27,973 nt of DNA from a virus: IMG/VR virus record IMGVR_UViG_3300028571_001490, positions 1 through 27,973 of that record; one strand, given 5' to 3'. The translations under genes and the position numbers were made by a program. This document shows, piece after piece, positions 16,482 to 24,885 of this stretch. How positions within the stretch are numbered: position 1 is the stretch's first letter; the number at the start of each line of letters is the position of its first letter. The notes beneath the pieces were generated by a model. That model was not told the DNA's origin. It did no database searches and worked only from the letters and a program-made list of their open reading frames with translations.

Positions 16482-18145
16482 AGTATTTTGTGTATTATAT
16501 AATTATCGATGACTAGTAAATCCAAATCAGTATCCTTGAAGGTTTCTACCGCGTCATTTGGAGTTAATACCATTGTCTTATCTTTTACATTAAAGGATGT
16601 ATTCAATATAATCGGAAATCCACTTAATTTTTCAAATTCCAATAATAAGTCATAAATCATGGTGTCCTTATATACCGTTTGTATTCTTGAGGTTCCATCA
16701 ACGTGAACGACTGCCGACAACTTATCAGCGTATTGTTCTTTAACTTTTACGATTTGATTCATATATGGTACATCATCGGCCACATAAAAAAACTCATCCT
16801 GTTTCTCTTTAATAACCATGGGAGCAAAAGGTCTAAACCCTTCTCTTTTTTTAATTAATCGATTTATTCTCGACTTCATATCTGCAAGTGTTGGGTCTGC
16901 TAAGATAGACCTGTTACCAAGTGCTCTCGCACCAAATTCAATTTTGTCTTGATACCAACCAATTACCTTACCTTCATTGATTTTTTCCGCGATAGATCGT
17001 ATTAATTTAATATTATCATCAAATTTTATAAAATTTAAATTTTTAAAATTATTAAGATAATCTTCAATATTATACTCAGGCCCTAAAAATGGGTTTTTTG
17101 TTACTCTCTTATTTAACTTTTTATTTTTCACAAGATAATGGATACAAGCTCCGACACATGAACCAGCATCTGACGGAGCAACTGGTATCCAAATTTTTTC
17201 AAAATCAGAATTAGGAACTATCTTTCCATTCGCAGTACCATTATACGCGGAACCTCCTCCTAAACAAAGATTTGTACTACCAAGATTCTTCAAACTTTTA
17301 ATAATATCGAACAAAACTTCTTCATATCTAAGTTGAACCGCAGCCGCGAGATTTTGATGAACTGGTTTGATTCCCTCTTCCGTGAGTCTTGGTAGAATAC
17401 CCAAAAACTCAGACAACTTTTCATCAAACATTAATCTATTCGATCTATCCCAACAAAAAATATTCATATCACAAAACAATTCACCCTTTTCAAACTTGAT
17501 TAAGGACCTTAGTTTTCCTATGTACTGTGATGGGTTTCCATAAGACGCTAATCCCATCAACTTATATTCCCCTTCATTAGGTTTAAACCCTAAAAAAGAA
17601 GTCATCGTAGAATAATAAAGTCCTAGTGAGTGAGGATATTTTCCTAAAGAATGATATTCAATTCCATCATCATCCGCTAACCCATAGGATAATGTATCAA
17701 TTTCACCAACACCATCAATGGATAAAGAAATTGCCCTTTCAAAATCGGAAGTGAAAAAAGAATAATACTGATGAGCCAAATGGTGTTCGGAGTAAAATAC
17801 TTTTCCCTTAAATGGTCTCAAATGTTTATTTACATCTGAGATATTTTTCAAGATTTTAACTAAAGATTTTAAAGAATATTTCGGTGATGTAAAAAAGTTT
17901 TTCTTGATGTTACTCAGTACTCTTTTTAGTTTCAGATTGAGGTCTTCATAATAACAAACCATTTCAATATCATCATAGGTTATACTATAATGACTAAAGA
18001 TGTATTCAATTGTATTAATTGGAAAAGAACTATCGTGTTTAATTCCCGTAAATTTTTCCTCTTCACAAGCAAACACCAACTCCCCGTCTTTGAATAGACA
18101 GGCGGATGAATCGTGATAAAACGATGAAATTCCGAGTATGTACAT
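16478..18145 (-). CDS. O-carbamoyltransferase, NodU/CmcH family
   Basis: A 555-residue protein covering both family domains. The N-terminal ASKHA-like part begins MYILGISSFYHDSSACLF with the EEEKFTGIKHD motif and has the metal-binding H121-H122-L-A-H125. The C-terminal part has GWYQDKIEFGARALGNRSIL and KKREGFRPFAPMVI, the carbamoyl-AMP transfer motifs. The family moves a carbamoyl group from carbamoyl phosphate, through carbamoyl-AMP, to a sugar hydroxyl. Length is normal for the family (about 550-600). Start ATG 18145 overlaps the stop of the upstream gene (TAATG). In this cluster it most likely carbamoylates the deoxysugar or its glycan. Confidence 0.92.
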   Translation of the reverse strand: MYILGISSFYHDSSACLFKDGELVFACEEEKFTGIKHDSSFPINTIEYIFSHYSITYDDIEMVCYYEDLNLKLKRVLSNIKKNFFTSPKYSLKSLVKILKNISDVNKHLRPFKGKVFYSEHHLAHQYYSFFTSDFERAISLSIDGVGEIDTLSYGLADDDGIEYHSLGKYPHSLGLYYSTMTSFLGFKPNEGEYKLMGLASYGNPSQYIGKLRSLIKFEKGELFCDMNIFCWDRSNRLMFDEKLSEFLGILPRLTEEGIKPVHQNLAAAVQLRYEEVLFDIIKSLKNLGSTNLCLGGGSAYNGTANGKIVPNSDFEKIWIPVAPSDAGSCVGACIHYLVKNKKLNKRVTKNPFLGPEYNIEDYLNNFKNLNFIKFDDNIKLIRSIAEKINEGKVIGWYQDKIEFGARALGNRSILADPTLADMKSRINRLIKKREGFRPFAPMVIKEKQDEFFYVADDVPYMNQIVKVKEQYADKLSAVVHVDGTSRIQTVYKDTMIYDLLLEFEKLSGFPIILNTSFNVKDKTMVLTPNDAVETFKDTDLDLLVIDNYIIHKIL

Positions 18146-19881
18146 TACTGAAAATTTATTAAACTTTGAAAAAAGTTATAGTCTGTTTTATCATCATATA
18201 AACTTGTAACAATATCTTTATTATGTTTGAATCTTTTTTTTGAACTTTGGTAAAATCCCTGTAATTGATTTTTTTTCTGACTAACTCTTACAATTTCATC
18301 AATAACCATTCTCATTCTTTTTTGTGGATTTGGTTCATTATCATAACTTAAATCAAAGAAATCTTCAAAAAAATCAAATCCATATAGTTCTTTTGTCTTT
18401 TTAATGTGATGATGGGTAGCAACAATTAATGGGAACTGTGAATAATAAAACGGAATTAATGTCTTCTCGGTAATGTGAATCAAATTATCTTTTTCAAACT
18501 GAGATTCATTAACAATATTAATGTATGAATGTTTGTAAGGATTTTTTTCAAACATTATATCCCAATCTTGACCTCCTCCAAGAGTATCAATATCATAATC
18601 TTCAAACTCACTTTTTTTAATATTAATATTTTTAAAAAAGTTTAAACTATTTTTTGTTTCATTGATTAAATCACTGTCAAACACGTTTAACAAAATATTA
18701 GAGTCTATATCCCCATTTTCTAATTTCACGTCCGCAAGTCTATTTCCTCGTAAGAAAGACCAATCGGTATCATCTAATAAATTATGGTGTTTTAATGCCG
18801 TAAGAATACCTAATCTATGCATAGTTAAGTTTCTATTATAACACATGAATGTTTTTTCTTTATTAATCTTAAAGGGATAACCGTCACAAGAATTTACAAT
18901 ATTTTTTGTAATTACCAATGGAAGTCTGTTCGACACATGAACATTTATTTTAGAATTTATCTCATTTTTTAATTGTGGTAGTAATTGATTACCATTAATA
19001 ATAAAAACTTGTTCTGTTGGTATACCAATCATCTTAAGTTGATAATCTGTAATTTTTATGACATCTTCCATGTCACATTCATGTTCTGTTAAAAAAATAA
19101 CTTTAAAGTTTTTATTTTTTTTCAATAAAAGTTTAATTTCTTCTGATAATGGTAGATCTTTATGCTCTATAATATATTGTGACAAATAATAATTTACATG
19201 TACCAAATGGTAAAAATTTTCATCTTTTCTCTCTGATATTTCACTAACATCACATATCTTATAATTTTCAATCTCATACCAACCATCCTTCATAAAATCT
19301 TCAACCATAAATGTGTTAGTACGTTCATTCGATTCATCGGTTATGAGATTTAAAATTGTTTTATTATGATACAATTCCGGATACTCATTTATAATATACA
19401 CACCAACATTATCTTTTGCAAATTGATAATGTAATTTTACATCTTCGATAGTTTTACAATCAAAAATTTTAATATGTTTACACATAGATTTGAATTCCTC
19501 TATGTAGTTTGCTTTATGTTGATGTCCCGGATCTAATGGTGTTTCAGACCCTTTGCCAACCCTAATGATAATGTGAACTTTTTCACCTGTTATTAACTCA
19601 TGTTTGTCTACATGGTTTACTAATTGATTTGACGCAGATATTAAAAAATCCCATCTTGGGTAAAATGTTATAACTCTTTTACCTGTCATCGCCAAACCCA
19701 AACTCATTCCCATTTGCGTTTCTTCCATAACTGGAACCTCAATCATCTTTTCTTTGGGTACATCATCAAGTGTTGTACTCATAGGATTCCCTCTGTAAAC
19801 TATTTGTTGACCAATAAAAACAGTGTTATCATCATTAGATAAATCGGTCATAATTTGTGAAAGTGTTTCTTTATATGTCAT
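18145..19881 (-). CDS. Fusion: TPP-dependent E1-beta-like domain plus SEKT-family domain
   Basis: Residues 1-190 are the pyrimidine-binding domain of transketolase/E1-beta enzymes: MTYKETLSQIM start, VPVMEETQMGMSLGLAM with the cofactor-activating Glu (53 or 54), DFLISASNQLVNHVDKHELITGEKVHIIIRVGKG and GHQHKANY. The usual C-terminal transketolase domain of E1-beta is missing. In its place residues about 195-578 carry the SEKT-family block: CYNRNLTMHRLGIL (347-360), I-T471-E472-K473-T474 with FYYSQFPLIV, and GFDFFEDFFDLSYDNEP, as in the proteins at 8095 and 13132. I chose ATG 19881, ten bases after the E1-alpha stop, over ATG 19920, which would overlap that gene by 29 bases and add 13 residues before the family start. 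The partner is the E1-alpha-like gene just upstream. Confidence 0.8.
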   Translation of the reverse strand: MTYKETLSQIMTDLSNDDNTVFIGQQIVYRGNPMSTTLDDVPKEKMIEVPVMEETQMGMSLGLAMTGKRVITFYPRWDFLISASNQLVNHVDKHELITGEKVHIIIRVGKGSETPLDPGHQHKANYIEEFKSMCKHIKIFDCKTIEDVKLHYQFAKDNVGVYIINEYPELYHNKTILNLITDESNERTNTFMVEDFMKDGWYEIENYKICDVSEISERKDENFYHLVHVNYYLSQYIIEHKDLPLSEEIKLLLKKNKNFKVIFLTEHECDMEDVIKITDYQLKMIGIPTEQVFIINGNQLLPQLKNEINSKINVHVSNRLPLVITKNIVNSCDGYPFKINKEKTFMCYNRNLTMHRLGILTALKHHNLLDDTDWSFLRGNRLADVKLENGDIDSNILLNVFDSDLINETKNSLNFFKNINIKKSEFEDYDIDTLGGGQDWDIMFEKNPYKHSYINIVNESQFEKDNLIHITEKTLIPFYYSQFPLIVATHHHIKKTKELYGFDFFEDFFDLSYDNEPNPQKRMRMVIDEIVRVSQKKNQLQGFYQSSKKRFKHNKDIVTSLYDDKTDYNFFQSLINFQ

Positions 19882-19891
19882 ATTATTTAAT

Positions 19892-20524
19892 TTAAAACAC
19901 AACCCATTTACCAGTTCCATAGTGCGGGTATTTTGATTTATATTGATACCAAATTACATCGTTTGGTATATCTTTTTTTATGTTATTCCATGTTGCCTCT
20001 GTTGGGGTATAGGTTGAAACTCCATTATCTTCCACAACAAAATAAAGTGGTAAATCAAAGTTTCTTGCATACTTATGTACTTCATAAAATATCCCGCTTT
20101 CAAAACTCATGTCTCCAACAAATACCCATACCTTTTCACCCCCACCACTTTGTTTAATACTCATCGCCACTCCTAATGCGATTGATAGTGTTCCTCCAAC
20201 AATTGCCGAAGAGTAAAACTTATCTTTTGGGTTACAAATTGTAATTGATTTGCCTTTTAAAATTTGGTCTTCTAACCAAATGGGACAAATACCTTTTACT
20301 AAGGCGTGATAATGTGATCTCCACGTAGAAAAAACCCAATCAGATGGATATATTCTTTTAGAGATTTCTATCAGCTGGTCTTCATTTCCGTTTGATAAAT
20401 GTACTGGTCCTCTGATTTTACCTCCTTCCCAATGACTAACAATTAAATCCTCAAAATTTATTAAATCTTGTGAAGTTAATTTTTGTTCCCTTACTATTGG
20501 ATAATTCTCTAAATTTTTAATCAT
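19892..20524 (-). CDS. TPP-binding E1-alpha-like subunit, short form
   Basis: A 210-residue protein matching the thiamine-diphosphate half of E1 dehydrogenases. HLSNGNEDQ is at 42-50. FSTWRSHYHALVKG (65-78) corresponds to the E1-alpha RxHxxxLAxG segment. SSAIVGGTLSIALGVAM is followed by the TPP/Mg motif G137-D138 ... D166-N167. It is much shorter than normal E1-alpha (about 320-380) and ends soon after the TPP motif. It overlaps the RmlC-like gene by four bases (ATGA) and is followed by the E1-beta-like fusion. No E2/E3 genes are visible, so oxidative decarboxylation is unlikely; transfer of a two-carbon unit to a keto-sugar is a better fit to the cluster (inference). Confidence 0.8.
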   Translation of the reverse strand: MIKNLENYPIVREQKLTSQDLINFEDLIVSHWEGGKIRGPVHLSNGNEDQLIEISKRIYPSDWVFSTWRSHYHALVKGICPIWLEDQILKGKSITICNPKDKFYSSAIVGGTLSIALGVAMSIKQSGGGEKVWVFVGDMSFESGIFYEVHKYARNFDLPLYFVVEDNGVSTYTPTEATWNNIKKDIPNDVIWYQYKSKYPHYGTGKWVVF

Positions 20525-21069
20525 TTGTCTTTCGTTTGAAGTATCGGGTTATTTGACGGCCACTCTATATTCCATTTTGGGTCGTTCCATTTTGCCACTC
20601 CATGGTTTATTGAATCAACATATTCTCCTTTATACAACATATTGTAATGAAACACACAATCAGTTAACGCATAATGCCCATTTGCAAAACCTGGAGGAAC
20701 TAAAACTTGGTCTCTATTTTTTTCTGAAATTAAAAACCAATCCCATTTTCCATAATTAGGTGAATTTTCTCTTATGTCCAACACAACTAAATATATGTCA
20801 CCAACTAACGCTTGTACTAGTTTCCATGTTTTATCATCGTAATGTAAACCTCTTAAAACTCCTTTGTATGATTTTGAAAATCTTCCGTGAATTGAGAGTT
20901 CGTTCTTATTGTAGTTAATTTGGCTCATCACAGGATGGTCCTCAGAATGATAGGTTGTAAAAATCTCACCCCTGAATTCTCTGAATATAGATGGAGTATA
21001 GACAGGAACTTCGTATCCAAAAATTTTAGATGGTCTTACATCAAAATCATTCCATTTTTTTTCATTCAT
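20521..21069 (-). CDS. RmlC-like sugar-nucleotide 3,5-epimerase
   Basis: A 182-residue cupin of the dTDP-4-dehydrorhamnose 3,5-epimerase family. R73-G-L-H76 in VLRGLHYDDKTWKLVQALVGDIYLVVLD carries the catalytic His. DxRxxSPxYGKW, LVPPGFANGHYALTD, the FHYNMLYKGEY region near the catalytic Tyr, and WNDPKWNIEWP near the end all fit. The length is normal. The family epimerises C3 and/or C5 of 4-keto-6-deoxy nucleotide sugars, and some members epimerise only C3 or isomerise. No RmlA, RmlB or RmlD partner is recognisable in the window, so it may act on another 4-keto sugar, such as the product of the GMD-like enzyme. Start and stop show four-base ATGA overlaps with both neighbours. Confidence 0.85.
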   Translation of the reverse strand: MNEKKWNDFDVRPSKIFGYEVPVYTPSIFREFRGEIFTTYHSEDHPVMSQINYNKNELSIHGRFSKSYKGVLRGLHYDDKTWKLVQALVGDIYLVVLDIRENSPNYGKWDWFLISEKNRDQVLVPPGFANGHYALTDCVFHYNMLYKGEYVDSINHGVAKWNDPKWNIEWPSNNPILQTKDK

Positions 21070-21809
21070 AAATTCCTGTATTTTGTTCTAATTTCATAGA
21101 CATCAAATGGTTCTCGTTTCATTTGTCCACCCTGTCTTAGGTTTGACCCAATTGTTTTATAGCTCATCACAATTGATCTTCTATAATTTTCACAATTATT
21201 ATCCTCAGAACCGTGAACTAAATAATTATGAGCAAATAAAACATCACCAGATTTACATTCATGATATATTTTATTAAAATTATGATTTTGCGGCATCACA
21301 CATCCCTTACCTCTTTCGTTTTTCCAAAATGTTGGGTTTGTTTTTATTCTTTCCTCATCAATTTCAGTGGGCAGTATAGGTAAAAAGTGTGATGATTCAT
21401 ATGACCACAGACACCCGTTTGACTGGTCGCTATCATCTAAACAAAAAATTACATTTATCGAATTTCCCCAACCAGATTCAGTATAAAAACCATCTTGATG
21501 TGCGTCTCTACCCATTTCACCAGGTGGTTTAAAATAAGCGTGGCTTTGTATCCCTTCAATTTTATTGTTTAATATAATCTCAAGAATTTCAATTACTTTA
21601 GGGTGCCCAAAATATTTTAAAATTAATTCAGATTCTTTGTGTGGGTGCGAATATATACCATATTCACCCCATGATGAATCTTTTTTATTTCTTTCAATTC
21701 TTAGATTATTCAGTTCGTTATTAATCTCATCAACATCATTTTGTGATAAGATATTTTTTAATAAATAACCCTTATATTTCCAATCAAAAATTTCTTTTTC
21801 GTTTAACAT
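21066..21809 (-). CDS. Phytanoyl-CoA dioxygenase (PhyH) family oxygenase
   Basis: A 247-residue 2-oxoglutarate/Fe(II) enzyme: H104-Q-D106 in GRDAHQDGFYTE, distal H199 in FAHNYLVHGSEDN and R210/R211 in NYRRSIVMSY. The middle strand INVIFCLDDSDQSNGCLW and the SHFLP motif are typical for PhyH enzymes. In sugar clusters such enzymes hydroxylate or oxidatively rearrange small substrates. Here a deoxysugar or its glycan is a natural candidate, but the substrate is not shown by sequence. It overlaps the RmlC-like gene by four bases. Confidence 0.88.
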   Translation of the reverse strand: MLNEKEIFDWKYKGYLLKNILSQNDVDEINNELNNLRIERNKKDSSWGEYGIYSHPHKESELILKYFGHPKVIEILEIILNNKIEGIQSHAYFKPPGEMGRDAHQDGFYTESGWGNSINVIFCLDDSDQSNGCLWSYESSHFLPILPTEIDEERIKTNPTFWKNERGKGCVMPQNHNFNKIYHECKSGDVLFAHNYLVHGSEDNNCENYRRSIVMSYKTIGSNLRQGGQMKREPFDVYEIRTKYRNL

Positions 21810-21819
21810 AAAATATTTT

Positions 21820-22230
21820 TTATTCCCAACTAATACCCCAATCCTTGAACTCTGAGGCTAAACAATCTGTCTTATAATCTTTTCTACCACCAACGATTTC
21901 TTGTATTTTATTTTTGGCAGTATTTCTAACACCGTTTAATCCGTGTGTTAATTCTAAATTAATATTTTCAGTTTTACCATATTTTCTATAGTTGGACTCG
22001 TTGTGCCAAATATGTAAATTAGTTTGAGCTAAAACTACAATCGCCCTTACTGTATCAGCACTAATTATTTCATCTGAATTTTCTAATATCAAATCAATAT
22101 CATGCTTTATATCTCTGATTTCTTGGGCATATTCTTCTTTATGTTCAGATATGAATTGCTCTTTTAATTGTGAAATACTTAATCTATCAATCAACTCAGC
22201 CAATGTTGGTAAGTACTTACGTTCTTTCAT
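21820..22230 (-). CDS. 136-residue helical protein with LAELIDRLSI motif, unknown
   Basis: A mostly alpha-helical protein. The N-terminal TLAELIDRLSISQLKEQF resembles the S/L-GELIDKLTIxxIK opening of a small protein family often seen in phage and bacterial surface-sugar clusters (DUF6165-like, from memory). The middle has several Glu/Asp/Lys heptads, and the end reads GGRKDYKTDCLASEFKDWGISWE. The gene fits snugly between GMD-like and PhyH genes (gaps of 2 and 10 bases). No catalytic motif is seen. A regulatory or scaffold role beside sugar enzymes is possible. Confidence 0.65.
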   Translation of the reverse strand: MKERKYLPTLAELIDRLSISQLKEQFISEHKEEYAQEIRDIKHDIDLILENSDEIISADTVRAIVVLAQTNLHIWHNESNYRKYGKTENINLELTHGLNGVRNTAKNKIQEIVGGRKDYKTDCLASEFKDWGISWE

Positions 22231-22232
22231 TT

Positions 22233-23240
22233 TTATCTATTTAAGAATTTACGACCATTATTTATTCTTTTTCTCCAATAATCCAAAAGGTCGTCCATTG
22301 TTTTATTGAAAGTTATTATGGGTTCCCATCCAGTTAATTCTCTAAATTTTGTTGTATCAGGTATTTGTAAATCTGCGTCAATCGGTCTAAGTCTATTTGA
22401 GTCTATGACTACTTCAATATCTTTTACGGTTGATTTAGATAATAGATAATTTAAAGTTTCTCCAACTTTACAAGTATATGTCCCACCAATGTTATAATAC
22501 GATCCAGGTGATGGATTTATAGTCAACAACATCCAATATGCCCTAACAGCGTCTCTAACATCCGCGTATGTTCTTGTCGACTCCAAATTACCAACCATGA
22601 TTTTTGGTTCTTGTAAACCACATTCAATCATTGCAATTTGTTTCGCGAATGTTGATTCATGAAAAACATCACCCCTTCTTGGTCCAGTATGAGTAAACAT
22701 TCTTGTTGTCATTACCATCATATTATACGCTTCACCATAATAACGACCAATTAAATCAGTACCGACTTTTGATATTGCGTATGGTGATGCAGGATGTAAA
22801 GAACATTCTTCATTAATCGGTAATTTATCTTTTGTCACCCTACCAAAAATTTCACTTGAAGAACAGACATGTATCATAGCATCTTTATATGGAGATTTTC
22901 TAAGCGCTTCTAATAAATTTGCAGTACCTAATATGTTTGTTTGTAAAGTCTCTAATGGCGAATCAAAACTTGTTTGTGGATATGATTGACCCCCCAAATG
23001 AAAAACATAGTCAGGTTTAGATATTTGTATCGCATTAACGATTGACGCATAATCATTTAAATCACCATATATTAATTCAATCTTTTCTTTTTTATTAATA
23101 ACATCTGTTAGGTGCTCGATATTATCCATAGATTCATTCCATCTACAAAATCCATAAATTTTAATGCCCGATTTTTCTAATAAAAAATCCAACATATGTG
23201 AACCAACCATACCTAAGACACCTGTTATTAATATATTCAT
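22233..23240 (-). CDS. GDP-mannose 4,6-dehydratase-like SDR
   Basis: A 335-residue extended SDR. Rossmann loop GVLGMVGSH is at 7-15. FHLGGQSYPQTSFDSPLET corresponds to the GMD/RfbB AAQSHVxxSFxxP segment. SSSEIFG holds the catalytic S-x-E, YAISK the Tyr and Lys, and FTHTGPRRGDVFHESTFAKQI the GDP-sugar-binding region of GMD (usually NHESPRRG). The VGNLESTRTYADVRDAVRAYWML block is characteristic of the GMD/RMD branch. The expected reaction is GDP-D-mannose to GDP-4-keto-6-deoxy-D-mannose; an RMD-type 4-reductase is the main alternative. Coupled to the SGNH gene before it by an ATGA overlap. Confidence 0.8.
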   Translation of the reverse strand: MNILITGVLGMVGSHMLDFLLEKSGIKIYGFCRWNESMDNIEHLTDVINKKEKIELIYGDLNDYASIVNAIQISKPDYVFHLGGQSYPQTSFDSPLETLQTNILGTANLLEALRKSPYKDAMIHVCSSSEIFGRVTKDKLPINEECSLHPASPYAISKVGTDLIGRYYGEAYNMMVMTTRMFTHTGPRRGDVFHESTFAKQIAMIECGLQEPKIMVGNLESTRTYADVRDAVRAYWMLLTINPSPGSYYNIGGTYTCKVGETLNYLLSKSTVKDIEVVIDSNRLRPIDADLQIPDTTKFRELTGWEPIITFNKTMDDLLDYWRKRINNGRKFLNR

Positions 23241-23938
23241 GTTGTAAATTTTTTATACAAATATTCAGAAAACAAATCGTTCATTCTGTAACTCCAATGT
23301 ATGTCATTCTCTAAACCATGTTTACCATTTGATTGGTAAAACACGTCCCTATGAGTTTCCCATTCTCCAATATTTTTTGTCAACACATCTTTGTCCTCTA
23401 TAACATGAGATTTAAAATCCATGTTGTCCCAAGAAAATACGAATGTTTTTCCATTAGTCAAATCATTAAGTGATTCAATTACCTCAATTTGATTTAATTG
23501 ACTTGCTTTAGATCCATTTATAATTTCTTGTATTCTTAAATCGTTTTCAAATGTTTTCCAATCATATTGTTTACCAAAAGTTTCAATTTCAGTATCCTTA
23601 TTATTGTACGATGAAGTCCCAACAAATCTATTTGTATATTTTACCCCATCTTTTTCAAATAATTGATAATCCTTTTCAGATAATGGTAATCTAGTTCGTT
23701 TGAAAAAAGGAATACAAATAACTAAATAATCTTCTGTATTAATTGATGAAAGTACCTTAATCCAATTATCAATAATGGTCTGTACATCTCTACTTGGTTC
23801 TCCATCACATATTAAAACCGTACCTAATTTATCAGATAGGTCTTGAGCCCAAAAACATTTATTTTGGTTTAATTCCGCTTTAACATAGAAACTATCTCTG
23901 CAAAAACTATCACCAATTACAAATAGATTATTTTTCAT
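23237..23938 (-). CDS. SGNH-family hydrolase
   Basis: A 233-residue protein starting MKNNLFVIGDSFC, with the block I GDS at 9-11, CDGEPSRDVQTIIDNW (block II-like), LVICIPFFKRTRLPL and a C-terminal NDIHWSYRMNDLFSEYLYKKF that supplies the Asp-x-His pair. It parallels the protein at 12518 and the partial gene at the right edge. I chose ATG 23938, which overlaps the upstream stop by 11 bases, over a TTG at 23980 that would add 14 residues inside the neighbouring gene. It probably removes or transfers an acyl group on a glycan, but block III is not clear. Confidence 0.7.
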   Translation of the reverse strand: MKNNLFVIGDSFCRDSFYVKAELNQNKCFWAQDLSDKLGTVLICDGEPSRDVQTIIDNWIKVLSSINTEDYLVICIPFFKRTRLPLSEKDYQLFEKDGVKYTNRFVGTSSYNNKDTEIETFGKQYDWKTFENDLRIQEIINGSKASQLNQIEVIESLNDLTNGKTFVFSWDNMDFKSHVIEDKDVLTKNIGEWETHRDVFYQSNGKHGLENDIHWSYRMNDLFSEYLYKKFTT

Positions 23939-24884
23939 TTTCGGTATACCATTTAATGGTTTCTTTGATTCCCTCTTCAAAAGTATATTTTGAATTAAAT
24001 CCTAATTCGTTTTTTATTCTATCAATACTAACCGCTCTAAATGGTATTGTAGTTGGTTTAGATTCATCCCATATAACCTCAGGATTTTTACCCGTAACTT
24101 TGAGTATGGTGTTCAATATTTCACCAATTGTGACTCCGTTTCCATATCCCAAATTATATGGTTTCATAGATTCACCCTTTTCCAAAATCAATAACGCACC
24201 ATTAACCACATCTTTCACATATAAGAAATCTCTTACAACATTTGGGCTACCCCAAGCAATAAATGGATTCTCACCACTAAGTACTCTTTTAATTAATGCA
24301 GGGACAACATGACAAGTTTTTAAATCAAAATTATCGTGCGGGCCAAATATTGCAGTACATCTTGCCAGCGCAATTTCTAAACCAGAGAATTTTGACACAT
24401 GTTCCATTAACTTTTCTCTATATCTTCTCATCCAACCATATCCATAGTATGATATGTAAGGTTCATCAACCCAATATTCATCTTCAGTTATTGGTCTTCT
24501 GATATCGGGATATCCAGTTGAACTATTTAAATCTAAAAATCGTTTTACTTTATTTTTTGCACATGCTTCTAACACATTCCCAATTAGATTTAATTGTTTA
24601 AGTGATATTTGTACATCGGTTGGCACTGAGGATGGGTGGGCAACTTCCCCCGCGCAATGAATTACATAATCAGCACCTTCGGTCAATTTAACGCAGTCCT
24701 CCAATTTCATTAAATCTATATCATGAAGAACTTGAATATGGTTATGTTCATATTGTAATGGATTTTTATGTACATGTGTTCTAATATCCGCTCCCATTTC
24801 CACTAATTTCATTAGGAAATGTGTACCAATAAATCCAGATCCACCGGTAACAACAACCTTTTTACCTTTGAAAAATTCACTCAT
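23928..24884 (-). CDS. SDR sugar-nucleotide reductase (GDP-fucose synthase/ColC-like)
   Basis: A 318-residue extended SDR. Loop GGSGFIGTH is at 14-22. FGPHDNFDLKTCHVVPALIKR and AWGSPNVVRDFLYVKDV are the hallmark regions of the GDP-4-keto-6-deoxymannose epimerase/reductase family. The catalytic site reads Y-G-W-M-R, with Arg in place of Lys, and the epimerase Cys position is Thr (SSTGYP), so reduction without epimerisation, or an altered mechanism, is likely. It is close in outline to the protein at 14320. It starts one base after the stop of the SDR at 24886. Confidence 0.75.
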   Translation of the reverse strand: MSEFFKGKKVVVTGGSGFIGTHFLMKLVEMGADIRTHVHKNPLQYEHNHIQVLHDIDLMKLEDCVKLTEGADYVIHCAGEVAHPSSVPTDVQISLKQLNLIGNVLEACAKNKVKRFLDLNSSTGYPDIRRPITEDEYWVDEPYISYYGYGWMRRYREKLMEHVSKFSGLEIALARCTAIFGPHDNFDLKTCHVVPALIKRVLSGENPFIAWGSPNVVRDFLYVKDVVNGALLILEKGESMKPYNLGYGNGVTIGEILNTILKVTGKNPEVIWDESKPTTIPFRAVSIDRIKNELGFNSKYTFEEGIKETIKWYTENEK

Positions 24885-24885
24885 A

